Below, piece by piece: positions 32,060 to 40,420 of a DNA stretch of 64,000 nucleotides; position 1 is the first letter of the stretch, and each line of letters starts with the position of its first letter. A program made the position numbers and the translations under genes. Location of the stretch: positions 248,001 through 312,000 of the forward strand of contig NZ_RHOH01000001.1 in the NCBI RefSeq assembly GCF_003946115.1. Direction: 5' to 3'. The DNA is from Lacticaseibacillus daqingensis (GTDB taxonomy: Bacteria > Bacillota > Bacilli > Lactobacillales > Lactobacillaceae). The notes below the pieces were generated by a model. That model ran no database searches, was not told where the DNA came from, and saw only the letters and a list, made by a program, of their open reading frames with translations.

Positions 32060-34312
32060 ATGAAACAGATCGAGAAATGTCGTTATAAGTTATATAAGGC
32101 GGGGAAGTGCTGGGTGGTGGCGGGGCTGGTCATCGCCGGGCTCGGCGTGGCGGCTGGGCAGCTGCCCGGGAGCCCCGTTTTGGCGGACGCAGCACCGGCG
32201 GTCGGTCAGGTGGCCGATAACAAGAGCCAAAACCTGGATCTGACCGGGGGGATCGCGGATTTGACCGAGAACTTCACGCTGAACGGGGCTGCCCGGATCA
32301 GCAACGGGGCAGTCATGTTGACGCCGGACAGCCAGAATCAGTCGGGGAACCTGACGCTGAACTCCAAGATCGATCTGGGCTACGATTTTGACATGACGGC
32401 GAATATCACCATTGGCCAAGGAGACGGCATCGGGATCGGGTTTCACACGGGGAACAGCAACCAGACAGGCCGCAAGGGCGGGTCGCTTGGGTTCGCGACG
32501 CTACCCGAGGCGTTCGGCTGGAAGGCGGACACGTACTACAACGCTGGTGCCGCCAAAATCGATATCGATCCGGCGACCGGCCATCCCTACTTCGGGCCCG
32601 ATCCGGCTGGGATGTTACATCGGTTTGGGGCGTTTGTCAGTACCGCAGCGAACGGTGTGACGATTGACACAGATGCGGCGTCCGCGCAGCCGATCGATGT
32701 GAGTTATACGAACCTGCACGTCCACTTTGATGCGGCGAGCCGGACGCTGACGGTGAACCTGACGAAGCCGGCCAGCGGTTCGACCGCGGCAAAGACGCTG
32801 ACCTGGACTCGTGACATCAAGGCAAATATTCCGGCGGACCGCCTGGTGTCGTTTTTCATCTCGGGGTCAACCGGTGACGCCCATTCGACGCAGCTGTTTG
32901 CGCTGAAGTCGTTCAACTATCACGCGGTGGGTACGGTGCACGTGACCTATGTGGATCAAGACACCGGGGCCACGCTGGCGCAGCAGGACAGCACCGGGGC
33001 CTTGAACACCTCGGTGGCGCTGAACACCACCACCGAGTATCAGGCTGAGATGGCCAAGTTGGCCGCGCAGGGGTACGTTTTGGCCGAGCAAACGCCGGCC
33101 GACCCCATCACCTTCGCCAACGCGAACCAGACCAACGCGGTCACGGTCAAGGTGCACCGACCGGTCAAGCTCAACGTGCAGTTCACCGACGCGGTGACGG
33201 GGCAAGCGCTGGGCGCTCCGGTGGCCGTGACGGGCTGGGTCAAAACCGCGGGGGACCGGCAGGCCGTGACCGACCGACTGGCAGCGTTGACGCAGGCCGG
33301 CTACGCGGCGAATGCGCTGTCCGCCCTGCCTGAGGCGCTGACACTGGCCATGCAGGGGCAGACGGTGACGATCCCGCTGACGCACCGCATCGATGTGACG
33401 CAGGCAACCCTTGAACGTCACATCACATACGTTGGCGCCGGTGCCAAGACGCCCGTCCCGGTGACACAAGCCGTTGCGGTGACGCGCACGACGGACCTTG
33501 TCACGCAGGCGACCACAGTGGCGGTTGATCCCCGTGGGTTTGCGGCAGTCGCAACCCCCGAAATCGCCGGCTACACCAGTGACCAGGCCAGCATTCCGGC
33601 ACTGGTCCCTGCGGACGACACGGCTTTAGCGCCGCTGGTTGTGCACTACACGCCAACGCGCCAGCACATCAAGATCAACTACATTGACGCCAACACAGGG
33701 GCATTGCTGGCAGCCGATGACCTCGAGGGCCCGACCGATACCACGGTGGCGTATCATTCCCAAACGCGGTTAGCGGCGCTGATGAAGGAAAACTATGTCC
33801 TGATCGATGGCAATTTGCCAGCTACGGAAGAGCTGACGATCGGTGCAACGGATACCACCTATCAGCTACGGCTGGGACGGACGATGCTGCCGGATGACAC
33901 GGCGGAGTCGTCAAACGTGCACGTGTGGGAGATCGTCCAAGTCGGTGACCCGGTATTCCGAGACGACAGCGGCGCGATGCTGCCGGATGACACGGCAGAG
34001 TCGTCAAACGTGCACGTGTGGGAGCTGGTTCAGGTCGCCGGTAACGATAGCATCACCGTTGATGACTTGCACGCACTTGGCTACGGCCCGGACGGTTACC
34101 GTGAAACGCCACAGCCACGCGCAACCGAGCTGCTGCAGACGCCTCAAAGCGCCATCACGCCCGCGCGTCACCGGGTGACTCGCACCACGCGGGCAGCGCG
34201 GCGGTCCTTGCCGCAGACAGGGGAGCGCGCGACCGGCTGGGCGAGCGTTGGGCTGGCACTATTAGCGCTGACGGGACTGGCGGCGCTAGGCGTGCGCCGG
34301 CGCGCGCGATGA
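32060..34312 (+). CDS. L-type lectin / MucBP LPXTG adhesin
   Basis: The 750-residue protein starts at ATG 32060, eight bases after AGGAGG. The signal holds KLYKAGKCW, a KxYKxGKxW motif, with cleavage near VLADA. Residues about 50-285 form an L-type lectin domain (GFHTGN, GGSLGF, GWKADTY, LHVHFDAA) closely related in DNA and protein to that at 1340-1900. MucBP-like units follow (from VGTVHVTYVDQDTG and IKINYIDANTG). A 31-residue segment with MLPDDTAESSNVHVWE is present twice near the C-terminus. LPQTG, a helix and RRRAR end it. Glycan-mediated adhesion is the likely role. Unlike the first lectin gene, this one is intact. Confidence 0.85.
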   Translation: MKQIEKCRYKLYKAGKCWVVAGLVIAGLGVAAGQLPGSPVLADAAPAVGQVADNKSQNLDLTGGIADLTENFTLNGAARISNGAVMLTPDSQNQSGNLTLNSKIDLGYDFDMTANITIGQGDGIGIGFHTGNSNQTGRKGGSLGFATLPEAFGWKADTYYNAGAAKIDIDPATGHPYFGPDPAGMLHRFGAFVSTAANGVTIDTDAASAQPIDVSYTNLHVHFDAASRTLTVNLTKPASGSTAAKTLTWTRDIKANIPADRLVSFFISGSTGDAHSTQLFALKSFNYHAVGTVHVTYVDQDTGATLAQQDSTGALNTSVALNTTTEYQAEMAKLAAQGYVLAEQTPADPITFANANQTNAVTVKVHRPVKLNVQFTDAVTGQALGAPVAVTGWVKTAGDRQAVTDRLAALTQAGYAANALSALPEALTLAMQGQTVTIPLTHRIDVTQATLERHITYVGAGAKTPVPVTQAVAVTRTTDLVTQATTVAVDPRGFAAVATPEIAGYTSDQASIPALVPADDTALAPLVVHYTPTRQHIKINYIDANTGALLAADDLEGPTDTTVAYHSQTRLAALMKENYVLIDGNLPATEELTIGATDTTYQLRLGRTMLPDDTAESSNVHVWEIVQVGDPVFRDDSGAMLPDDTAESSNVHVWELVQVAGNDSITVDDLHALGYGPDGYRETPQPRATELLQTPQSAITPARHRVTRTTRAARRSLPQTGERATGWASVGLALLALTGLAALGVRRRAR
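33884..34024 (+). repeat. 48-base unit duplicated with a 93-base period
   Basis: 33884-33931 and 33977-34024 differ at one position and both encode MLPDDTAESSNVHVWE. The duplication is in frame and looks recent. Confidence 0.85.
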
Positions 34313-34320
34313 TCGCCTGC

Positions 34321-34352
34321 GCGGCGGGTCGTAAGTCTGGTGACCCCGCCGC
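34321..34352 (+). terminator. GC-rich hairpin after the lectin gene
   Basis: GCGGCGGG and CCCGCCGC arms pair perfectly, followed by GGTGATTTT. It may act with the next hairpin. Confidence 0.5.
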
Positions 34353-34377
34353 GGTGATTTTGAAGCAACACTAAAAC

Positions 34378-34418
34378 AGGCCTCAAAGCAGCATGCGTGC
34401 CGCTTTGAGGCCTATTTT
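34378..34418. terminator. Bidirectional terminator between lectin and alcohol dehydrogenase
   Basis: AGGCCTCAAAGC (34378-34389) and GCTTTGAGGCCT (34402-34413) are perfect arms; ATTTT follows on the plus strand and GTTTTAG on the minus strand. Confidence 0.85.
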
Positions 34419-34440
34419 GCGTGACAAGGATTCAGCTCAG

Positions 34441-35562
34441 CTACTCACCCGGAACGTAATCCTCGTCGATCACAAGCACCGGCTTGATGGTTTTGCCGGA
34501 GCGAGAATCGGCGTTGGCTTCGTTGATCTGGTCGAAATCGTAGAACTTCTCGGTTTTGTCGAAGTCGAAGAGGCCCATCTTGTAGAAGTCGATCAGACGC
34601 GGAATATCGACTTGTGGAATGGAATCGCCCATGTTGACGCCGACGATCTTCTTGTCGTCAACACACAGGTCGTTCCAGGTGTCCACGTCGATGTGGTGCG
34701 GGGTCACCGCGATGGTGGCGGTGGTGCCGCCTTGCGCGAGCACCTTGATGGAATCTTCCATGACCTGCGTGACGCCGGTCGTGTCGACGGCCCAGTCCAC
34801 GCCGCGGCCGCCGGTCAAGTCCTTGACCGCCTGAACCACGTCGATGCCCTTGGAGTTGATGGTGTCGGTGGCGCCCAGCTCTTTGGCTAAGGCGAGGCGG
34901 CTGTCGATGATATCAATCCCGATGACCTTGACGCAGCCGGAGATGCGCCCGGCCATCATGGCAGCCAGACCCACGGCGCCGGTGCCGAAGACCGCGATCG
35001 TGTCGCCTGGGCGTGGCTTGAGGGTGTTCAAAACGGTTCCGGAGCCGGTCACGTAGCCGCATCCCAGCGGGCCGAGCTTGCGCAGGTCGAGAGCCTTGTC
35101 CACCTTCACCGCGTTGCGCTCGCGCACGACGGTCGTGGTGGTGAAGGAACTCTGGTCAAACATGTCCGCGACGTGCTGGCCGTTTTCGGTGAAGTGGCTG
35201 GAACCGTCCGGCCGCACCCCGGAAAGATTGTTGTGCGCGTAGTTCTCACACTGCGTCGGGATCCCCTTCAGGCAGGACTTGCAGTTCCCACAGGCGAAAA
35301 ATGACAGGACGACGTGGTCACCGGGAACGAACTGGGTGACTTCCGGGCCGACCTTTTCGACGATGCCGGAGCCTTCATGGCCGAGGACGATCGGGTAGTC
35401 GATGATCGCGTCCCCGATGCGCAGGGCTTCATCGGAGTGGCAGATGCCGCTGGCCACCATATGCACTTGGATGTCGTCCGGCCCCATTTCGGCCAGTTCA
35501 ATGTCATCTTTGATTTCAAAATTGGCGTTTTGTTCCGCCACAACCGCTGCTTTGATTTTCAT
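34441..35562 (-). CDS. Zinc-dependent alcohol dehydrogenase
   Basis: A 373-residue medium-chain dehydrogenase. Catalytic zinc ligands are seen in GICHSDE (Cys), GHEGSG (His) and LGCGYVTG (Cys); the structural zinc sits on CGNCKSCLKG with the later Cys of PTQCENY. GTGAVGLAAM is the NAD-binding Rossmann turn. The sequence resembles class III-like and aryl-alcohol dehydrogenases, which interconvert alcohols and aldehydes with NAD(H). AAAGGAG precedes the ATG. TTGCAACCGGTTTCACAA at 35621-35638 weakly resembles a Rex operator, which would fit redox control. It is monocistronic; substrate not inferable. Confidence 0.88.
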   Translation of the reverse strand: MKIKAAVVAEQNANFEIKDDIELAEMGPDDIQVHMVASGICHSDEALRIGDAIIDYPIVLGHEGSGIVEKVGPEVTQFVPGDHVVLSFFACGNCKSCLKGIPTQCENYAHNNLSGVRPDGSSHFTENGQHVADMFDQSSFTTTTVVRERNAVKVDKALDLRKLGPLGCGYVTGSGTVLNTLKPRPGDTIAVFGTGAVGLAAMMAGRISGCVKVIGIDIIDSRLALAKELGATDTINSKGIDVVQAVKDLTGGRGVDWAVDTTGVTQVMEDSIKVLAQGGTTATIAVTPHHIDVDTWNDLCVDDKKIVGVNMGDSIPQVDIPRLIDFYKMGLFDFDKTEKFYDFDQINEANADSRSGKTIKPVLVIDEDYVPGE

Positions 35563-35815
35563 GCGTGTGCGCTCCTTTGGATTTGTTTGAACAAGTTCAT
35601 TATTTCACGAATCTCAAGAATTGCAACCGGTTTCACAAAAAACGTCGCGCTTGCTGTGGGCACGCGCCCGGATGGGAGAAAGTACGCTGTCATCTTCGGG
35701 TGATCGGTCAGCCGAAGCCGTCACCCGAGGGCATAGGGCCAGCAAGGGGTTGCTCGGCCAACCCGATATAATAACGACAATATAAGCATTAACCCCTGTT
35801 ATTTTAAGCGAAAAT

Positions 35816-35845
35816 TTGACGAAAAATAACGACTCGTCGTACACT
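35816..35845 (+). promoter_or_regulatory. Promoter of the WxL gene pair
   Basis: TTGACG (35816-35821), 18-base spacer, TACACT (35840-35845). It implies a 5' leader of about 120 bases. The gap 35563-35973 holds this promoter and the weak Rex-like site, but no gene. Confidence 0.7.
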
Positions 35846-35973
35846 GACGATGAATCTGATGCGTGCTTCTGGGACTTCTGCGGCAGCCACATGATGGTGC
35901 CTCGGTCACCTGCCGCGCGCGACTGTTGCGTGCGCAAGGGCCGGGGCGGTCGGCAAAAAGGAGGAACATTGTC

Positions 35974-36690
35974 ATGACACTCAAGACATTGCTGGGCGTT
36001 GGGTTGATCAGTGGCCTATTGCTCAGCGCAGGAACGGCCCAGGCGGTGGTTGCCGCCACGGGCAGCGGCCGGGGGGATGCGGCGAATAATATCGCGGCGG
36101 CCACGGTCGGGGAGGGATTTATCGCCGAAGGAGACATCGATGCGGAAGCGGATAGCACGGCGACGGCTGAACTGTTGCCGGGGTACCTGACGCTGGATGC
36201 GGTGCCGGACTTTCAGTTTGAGTCGACTTCAGTGGCGGATGTGATCCGCGGCGCGGTAACGCTGAACTTAGCGGATGCGGCGCAGACGGCCAGCGTGCCA
36301 ACTTACGATGGGAACGCGAACGGCGAGCTCATTGTGTCGGATTATCGCGGCAATAATGCGGGTTGGCACTTGATGGCCCGCGTTGGGGCGTTCGAGCGTG
36401 AAGGTAGCGATGCGCAGGCGGATGCAGGCGACATCATCTACCTCAGCGCCTTCAACTTCGCGGCCCCGTTCACCGGGGATAACATCGGCGCGGCGACCGC
36501 CGGCGGCCAGCTCCTTGGTGGGGCCACCGTGCTGGATGCCCCGGTGGCGCTTGGCACGGGGACCACGCGCGGGCAAGTGGCGAGCGCCTCGGTGGCGCTG
36601 ATGCAAAACCCAGCGGCCAAGACCGGCGTGTACCACGCCACGCTGAACTGGACCCTTCAGGCCACCCCAACCGCAGCCGCGGCAGAGTAA
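35974..36690 (+). CDS. WxL-domain surface protein
   Basis: The 238-residue protein starts at ATG 35974 behind AAGGAGG. The signal is MTLKTLLGVGLISGLLLSAG with cleavage near VVA or QAV. The mature part is a WxL domain with both WxL motifs: GWHL in the middle and NWTL near the C-terminus. WxL domains bind peptidoglycan or partner proteins without covalent attachment. It ends in an Ala-rich tail. The following gene encodes the usual DUF916/DUF3324 partner; a hairpin between them probably lets this gene be expressed in excess. Confidence 0.87.
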   Translation: MTLKTLLGVGLISGLLLSAGTAQAVVAATGSGRGDAANNIAAATVGEGFIAEGDIDAEADSTATAELLPGYLTLDAVPDFQFESTSVADVIRGAVTLNLADAAQTASVPTYDGNANGELIVSDYRGNNAGWHLMARVGAFEREGSDAQADAGDIIYLSAFNFAAPFTGDNIGAATAGGQLLGGATVLDAPVALGTGTTRGQVASASVALMQNPAAKTGVYHATLNWTLQATPTAAAAE

Positions 36691-36719
36691 GACGCGCGAC
36701 GTTGTAAGTCACGATGAGG

Positions 36720-36756
36720 GAACTGGGATCGAGGTGACTGGGGGCCCAGTTCTTTT
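36720..36756 (+). terminator. Partial terminator between WxL gene and partner
   Basis: GAACTGGG (36720-36727) and CCCAGTTC (36745-36752) form a perfect stem followed by TTTT. No promoter is evident before the next gene, so readthrough would set the ratio of the two proteins. Confidence 0.65.
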
Positions 36757-36776
36757 CGGCTGAAAGAAGGGATAGC

Positions 36777-37775
36777 ATGCGACGATGGTGGGGGTGGTTG
36801 CTCCTTGTCGGCCTTTGGGTGAGTGGGGCCCCGCGCCCGGTTGCGGCCGCCGGGGCGGGTTTCACGGTCACCCCGCAGTTGCCGGTCACGCAGCTGGGCG
36901 GCGACACCGGTTACTTTAATCTGGCGGTGGTGCCTGGCACGGCGCAGACGCTGACGGTGGTGGTCGCGAACCAATCGGACGCCGCCAAAAACATGCGGGT
37001 GCAGATGACGGACGCGTTCACCACGGACACGGGGCAGATCAGTTATGACCCAGGCGCTTCAAAGGATGCAAGCGCGAAGGTGCGGCTCAGTGAAATCAGC
37101 TCGGCGCCTGTGACGTTCAAGTTGGCTGCCCACGAGGCGCGCCCGGTCAGCCTCACGGTGGTGCCGCCGGCCAGCGGTTTTATCGGGCAAGTGCTCGGCG
37201 GCATTTTTGTGCAGGACCGCACGGCGTACGCGGCCGGCAGCCAGAGCAGCACGCCACTTGGCCTCGCGAACCAGTTCGCGCTTGTGGTTGGCGTGCAGCT
37301 TCAGGTCAGTCAGACGCTTGTGGCGCCGCGCATGAAGCTGGTGTCCGTCCAACCGGGCACGCAAGCGGGCCAGCCCGCGGTGTTGGCGCGCCTTCAAAAC
37401 GATCAGCCCCGGCTCTTTGGCGAGATGACCATCCGGGCGACGGTGACGCCTGACCCGGGGACGCGCACCATCGTCACGCGAACGGTGCAAAATTTTGCGA
37501 TGGCGCCTAATTCACACTTTGACTTTGCCGTCTTTCCGCCAACCACGCTGGCCCCGGGGCGCTACTGGCTCGATCTGACGGCGACCACCGGAAAGTATCG
37601 CTGGCAGTTTCGAACGCGGTTCACGGTGGTTGGCGACGAGCGGACGGGCACGACCGGCCCCGCGCTATTCGGGCTCCCGTGGTGGCTGATCGCCCTCATT
37701 GTGGTCGGTTTGCTACTGCTGTTGGCCGTGCTCGCCTGGTGGCGGCGACGCCAAACCGAAACAACTGCGGATTAG
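36777..37775 (+). CDS. DUF916/DUF3324 protein (WxL-interacting)
   Basis: A 332-residue protein with signal (WWGWLLLVGLWVSGA), an N-terminal DUF916 domain (FTVTPQLP, YFNLAVVPG, VANQS), a DUF3324 domain (from about residue 155, ANQFALVVGVQLQVS) and a C-terminal membrane anchor (LIALIVVGLLLLLAVLAW) followed by RRRQ. These domains are known as peptidoglycan-binding and WxL-protein-binding parts, holding WxL proteins at the surface. AGAAGGG precedes the ATG. Gene order WxL then DUF916/DUF3324 is a short form of the larger clusters found in lactobacilli and enterococci. Confidence 0.88.
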   Translation: MRRWWGWLLLVGLWVSGAPRPVAAAGAGFTVTPQLPVTQLGGDTGYFNLAVVPGTAQTLTVVVANQSDAAKNMRVQMTDAFTTDTGQISYDPGASKDASAKVRLSEISSAPVTFKLAAHEARPVSLTVVPPASGFIGQVLGGIFVQDRTAYAAGSQSSTPLGLANQFALVVGVQLQVSQTLVAPRMKLVSVQPGTQAGQPAVLARLQNDQPRLFGEMTIRATVTPDPGTRTIVTRTVQNFAMAPNSHFDFAVFPPTTLAPGRYWLDLTATTGKYRWQFRTRFTVVGDERTGTTGPALFGLPWWLIALIVVGLLLLLAVLAWWRRRQTETTAD

Positions 37776-37807
37776 CGGCGTCTGCCAAGCCGGGATCAAG
37801 CCACTCA

Positions 37808-37848
37808 AAAGGCACTGAGACGCGTCACTTGGCGTCTCAGTGCTTTTC
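37808..37848. terminator. Bidirectional terminator
   Basis: GCACTGAGACGC (37812-37823) and GCGTCTCAGTGC (37832-37843) are perfect arms, with TTTTC on the plus side and CTTTTGAG on the minus side. It serves both the WxL operon and the bPH2 pair. Confidence 0.9.
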
Positions 37849-37854
37849 GTGTGC

Positions 37855-39321
37855 TCAGTGTGAATCGTGCGGCTGAAACCAGGTCATCACCGCCGTCACC
37901 GTGGCCGCGTTCAGGTACTTCAGCGTGACCGCCTCATTGCCGTTGCCCTTGCGCAGGTTGAGGGTCAGGTGGGTGAGACCCAGCGGCGCCATCCAGAGGC
38001 TTTGCGCCCGGCTGACCGTTTGGACCGTGGCGCGGCGAATGAAGAAGGTCTCTTGGGCAAACCAGTGACCGGATTGCGCCACGATGCGATTGGTGTCCAG
38101 TACCGCCACGCCGGTTTGACGCGCGGCATAGGCGCCTTGCGCGGTGCCCAGCACCAGCAGCAGCCCTGCGCCACCGGTCACCCAGAGGCGCCCTGGTGGC
38201 CACCACAGCCAGCTGGCCACCAGGGCGAGGCCGGCCACGATGGCGTAACCCATGGCGGCGTTGCGGGCGAAGCGCCAGCGGGTGGTGGCGACCGGCCGCG
38301 TCAGTGGCGGCATGGTGGCCGGCAGCCAAGCGATGAAGGGCTGCATCGTGGCCAGCACCTTGGCCGTGGTCACCACCGGCATCAGCACCAGGTCGTCATC
38401 ACTTTCATCGTCCGCGGCGCGCGAGGCGGTCAGCCCCTGCACGGTGGTCAGGTGGCACCACTGACGCAGGATGCTGGCCTTGGCGCGCACGGCTTGGATG
38501 CGCTGGGTGCGCACGCTGACGGTGTTGCGCGCGAGCAGCCCGCGCGTGGTGGTGAGCGTTTCACCGGTCGCCGTCAGGGTGAAGCGGTAGTATTTTTGCC
38601 ACAGGTTCAAGTACGACAGGCCCATGCCGAGGACGAGGACTAGGACGGCCAGCCCCAGCGTCAATGCGAGCGCTAGGTGGGCGAGCGTCGCCTCGACGCT
38701 GGCGACCCAGGCCTTGGGCGCGAGGTCGTCGGCTTTGTTGACTAGCCACAGGAGCCCGGTGATGATGGGGATCACGCCCAGGCTCGTCAGCGCGTACAGG
38801 TTCAGCGCGTGCGCGTCGGCCGTGTAGGTGTGGTCCGGTGCGTCGGCCGCGGTTGGCGTCACCGGCTGGTCGGGGTGGCGGTGCGCCTCGATCGCAACGG
38901 CCACGCGGGTGGGCACCGCGGCCAGCGTGGCCTCGGCCTTTTTATCCGCCTTGCCCGCCGTTTCGATGCTCAGTCGCTCCAGCCCGAACGGTTGGAGGAA
39001 AAACCACTGCTGCCGTTGTAGCGTCTGGATGTTGGCGTAGGGGATGTGGGTCGATTGCTTGCGCCACAGTCCCGATTCGATCGTGATGCCAGAAGTACCC
39101 AGCGTGTAGCGGAAGCGCCAGTACCGCACCAGGCTGGCCAGTGCGATGAGGCCTGCGACGATCGCCAGCAGCGCGGCGGTACTCAGCACGTCTTCTTGGT
39201 TGAGCGTGCCATGGGCAAAATCGCGCCAGAAGCCGAAAATGAAAACGGGGCTGTACTTGATCAGGCTGCCACCGATCATCAGGACCAGCGCCAGCGGATG
39301 CAGGCGGCTAGGCTTCATCAT
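37855..39321 (-). CDS. bPH2-domain membrane protein, YdbT-like
   Basis: A 488-residue membrane protein with pairs of hydrophobic segments and repeated bPH2 (bacterial PH-like) domains: YTLGTSGITIESGLWRKQST, YANIQTLQRQQWF and later ETFFIRRATVQTVSRAQS are typical strands. Its layout matches Bacillus YdbT, which together with YdbS gives resistance to certain amylocyclicin-like peptides. The start (ATG ATG) overlaps the smaller upstream bPH2 gene by 14 bases. The role in peptide resistance is known for YdbST only and is inferred here. Confidence 0.82.
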   Translation of the reverse strand: MMKPSRLHPLALVLMIGGSLIKYSPVFIFGFWRDFAHGTLNQEDVLSTAALLAIVAGLIALASLVRYWRFRYTLGTSGITIESGLWRKQSTHIPYANIQTLQRQQWFFLQPFGLERLSIETAGKADKKAEATLAAVPTRVAVAIEAHRHPDQPVTPTAADAPDHTYTADAHALNLYALTSLGVIPIITGLLWLVNKADDLAPKAWVASVEATLAHLALALTLGLAVLVLVLGMGLSYLNLWQKYYRFTLTATGETLTTTRGLLARNTVSVRTQRIQAVRAKASILRQWCHLTTVQGLTASRAADDESDDDLVLMPVVTTAKVLATMQPFIAWLPATMPPLTRPVATTRWRFARNAAMGYAIVAGLALVASWLWWPPGRLWVTGGAGLLLVLGTAQGAYAARQTGVAVLDTNRIVAQSGHWFAQETFFIRRATVQTVSRAQSLWMAPLGLTHLTLNLRKGNGNEAVTLKYLNAATVTAVMTWFQPHDSH

Positions 39322-39775
39322 CGCGCGCCTCCTGGGCCAGCGTTAGGATCTGGTCGCGCAGCGCGGCCGCGGTGGCCGTGGTGACCCCGGCGATTTCATC
39401 AGCCGTCGAGGCCGTTTGAATCTGCACCGCCTGCAGCCCGTACGCCCGCAAAATTGGGCTGGCCTCAAGCGTCACGTTTTGGATCCGGCTGATCGGGATG
39501 GCGGTTTCCTTGCGTGTGATGGCCCCTTCCGTCAGATACACGGCGGTCGGCGTGATCCGGTAGCGCCAGGTGGCGTAGCGGTAGGGGATCAGTGCCAGCT
39601 TGATGATGACATGGAGCAACATCGCGCCTAGTCCCAGCCACAGCACCCAGTTCGGCCAGTGCCACACCAGCACCGCGCAGCCCAGCAGGCCGCACAGCAC
39701 CAGCCACCAGAAAATTGTGATCAGCGTCCCGATGCGCCACGCGGCCTTGATCGACGCGGGTAATTGTTCTGCCAT
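39308..39775 (-). CDS. bPH2-domain membrane protein, YdbS-like
   Basis: A 155-residue protein with two membrane spans (ITIFWWLVLCGLLGCAVLVW and the next) and one bPH2 domain (WRYRITPTAVYLTEGAITRK, IPISRIQNVTLEASPI, GLQAVQIQTAS). It is the small partner of the YdbT-like protein encoded directly downstream, with overlapping genes. GGAGG precedes the ATG by six bases. The two proteins likely form one membrane complex. Confidence 0.85.
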   Translation of the reverse strand: MAEQLPASIKAAWRIGTLITIFWWLVLCGLLGCAVLVWHWPNWVLWLGLGAMLLHVIIKLALIPYRYATWRYRITPTAVYLTEGAITRKETAIPISRIQNVTLEASPILRAYGLQAVQIQTASTADEIAGVTTATAAALRDQILTLAQEARDDEA

Positions 39776-39811
39776 ATTTGTCCTCCAAAGTGAGCCCCAT
39801 TAATTAGGGTA

Positions 39812-39840
39812 AACATAGCAAACCGGGTGCGGGTTTGCAA
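39812..39840 (-). promoter_or_regulatory. Promoter of the bPH2 pair
   Basis: On the minus strand TTGCAA (39835-39840), 17-base spacer, TATGTT (39812-39817). Confidence 0.65.
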
Positions 39841-39945
39841 GCGGTTGAGCAAGGGGGCGCGCTGTGGGTCCGGTGCGCCGGATTGAGTGCCCTGCGAGAA
39901 AGTGGCAAAGCCAGTGGTGGCAACGGTTTGAACGCTGTAATCGCA

Positions 39946-39980
39946 CGTTTTTCGCGTATTTTTTTCGTTCCTGTTATACT
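39946..39980 (+). promoter_or_regulatory. Promoter of the 51-residue peptide, with 18-base element
   Basis: CGTTTTTCGCGTATTTTT (39946-39963), then 11 bases, then TATACT (39975-39980) with an extended TG at 39972-39973. The element and its distance to the -10 are identical to those of the holin-like toxin promoter at 11394-11428. Confidence 0.7.
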
Positions 39981-40086
39981 TGCGCCAGCAGAATAAGTGA
40001 GATGAACGGTGGTACACCCGACGAAGGAAGGTGATGCCGATGGTGGATTAGCCATGGTGTCAGAATCTAACGAAAGGAGTACAGCT

Positions 40087-40242
40087 ATGTCGATGGTCGT
40101 TGCACTTTGGACGATCACCGTTGTCATTTCAGCTCTGATTGTGACGGCCGATACGTTAACGTATTCGGTCGAAGCAATCGAACGGCTGCTTCGCGCAACC
40201 GTTAAGCTGGTGACATACTTTCGTGAAATAACGAAAAGGTAG
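40087..40242 (+). CDS. Unrecognised 51-residue membrane peptide, candidate type I toxin
   Basis: ATG 40087 follows AAAGGAG with good spacing. The peptide has one hydrophobic helix (MVVALWTITVVISALIV) and then an amphipathic, basic half (IERLLRATVKLVTYFREITKR). It does not match the holin-like, Fst or Ldr patterns I know. An antisense RNA gene with a near-consensus promoter runs toward it and ends two bases after its stop; its own promoter shares an 18-base element with the toxin gene at 11018. This is the architecture of type I toxin-antitoxin loci, so membrane toxicity is inferred. An in-frame GTG at 40009 could extend it to 77 residues but lacks a ribosome site. Confidence 0.7.
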   Translation: MSMVVALWTITVVISALIVTADTLTYSVEAIERLLRATVKLVTYFREITKR

Positions 40243-40243
40243 C

Positions 40244-40281
40244 AAAAAAGCCGCATCTCTCCAACCCTGGGATTGCGGCTT
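40244..40281 (-). terminator. Terminator of antisense RNA 2
   Basis: AAGCCGCAT (40248-40256) and ATTGCGGCTT (40272-40281) form the stem; the T tract is on the minus strand (A-run at 40244-40249). On the plus strand it is a weaker terminator for the peptide gene. Confidence 0.85.
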
Positions 40282-40362
40282 GATTGCTAATATCACTCGG
40301 CCACCGTTCAACGAACGGTATTCTGCGGAGGGGCGGCGTGTGCAAACGTCGCCCTTTTGCAT
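40244..40362 (-). ncRNA. Candidate antisense RNA 2
   Basis: From the promoter at 40369-40397 an RNA of about 119 nt would run left and end at AAGCCGCAAT/ATGCGGCTT with TTTTTT (40244-40281). Its 3' hairpin is complementary to the 3' end of the 51-residue peptide mRNA. Internal GTTCGTTGAAC forms a further stem. No coding capacity with a ribosome site is seen. Confidence 0.65.
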
Positions 40363-40368
40363 GGCCTC

Positions 40369-40397
40369 ATTATACCATGCAGATTAGATTGTGCCAA
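40369..40397 (-). promoter_or_regulatory. Strong promoter of antisense RNA 2
   Basis: On the minus strand TTGGCA (40392-40397), 17-base spacer ending GCATGG, consensus TATAAT (40369-40374). Confidence 0.8.
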
Positions 40398-40420
40398 ACT
40401 CGTTTCTTACCTAATGTGCC

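Noticed and set aside
35621-35638. Rex-like operator before the alcohol dehydrogenase
   Set aside because: The TTGTGAA half fits, but the other half (GTTGCAA) has several mismatches; kept only as a remark.
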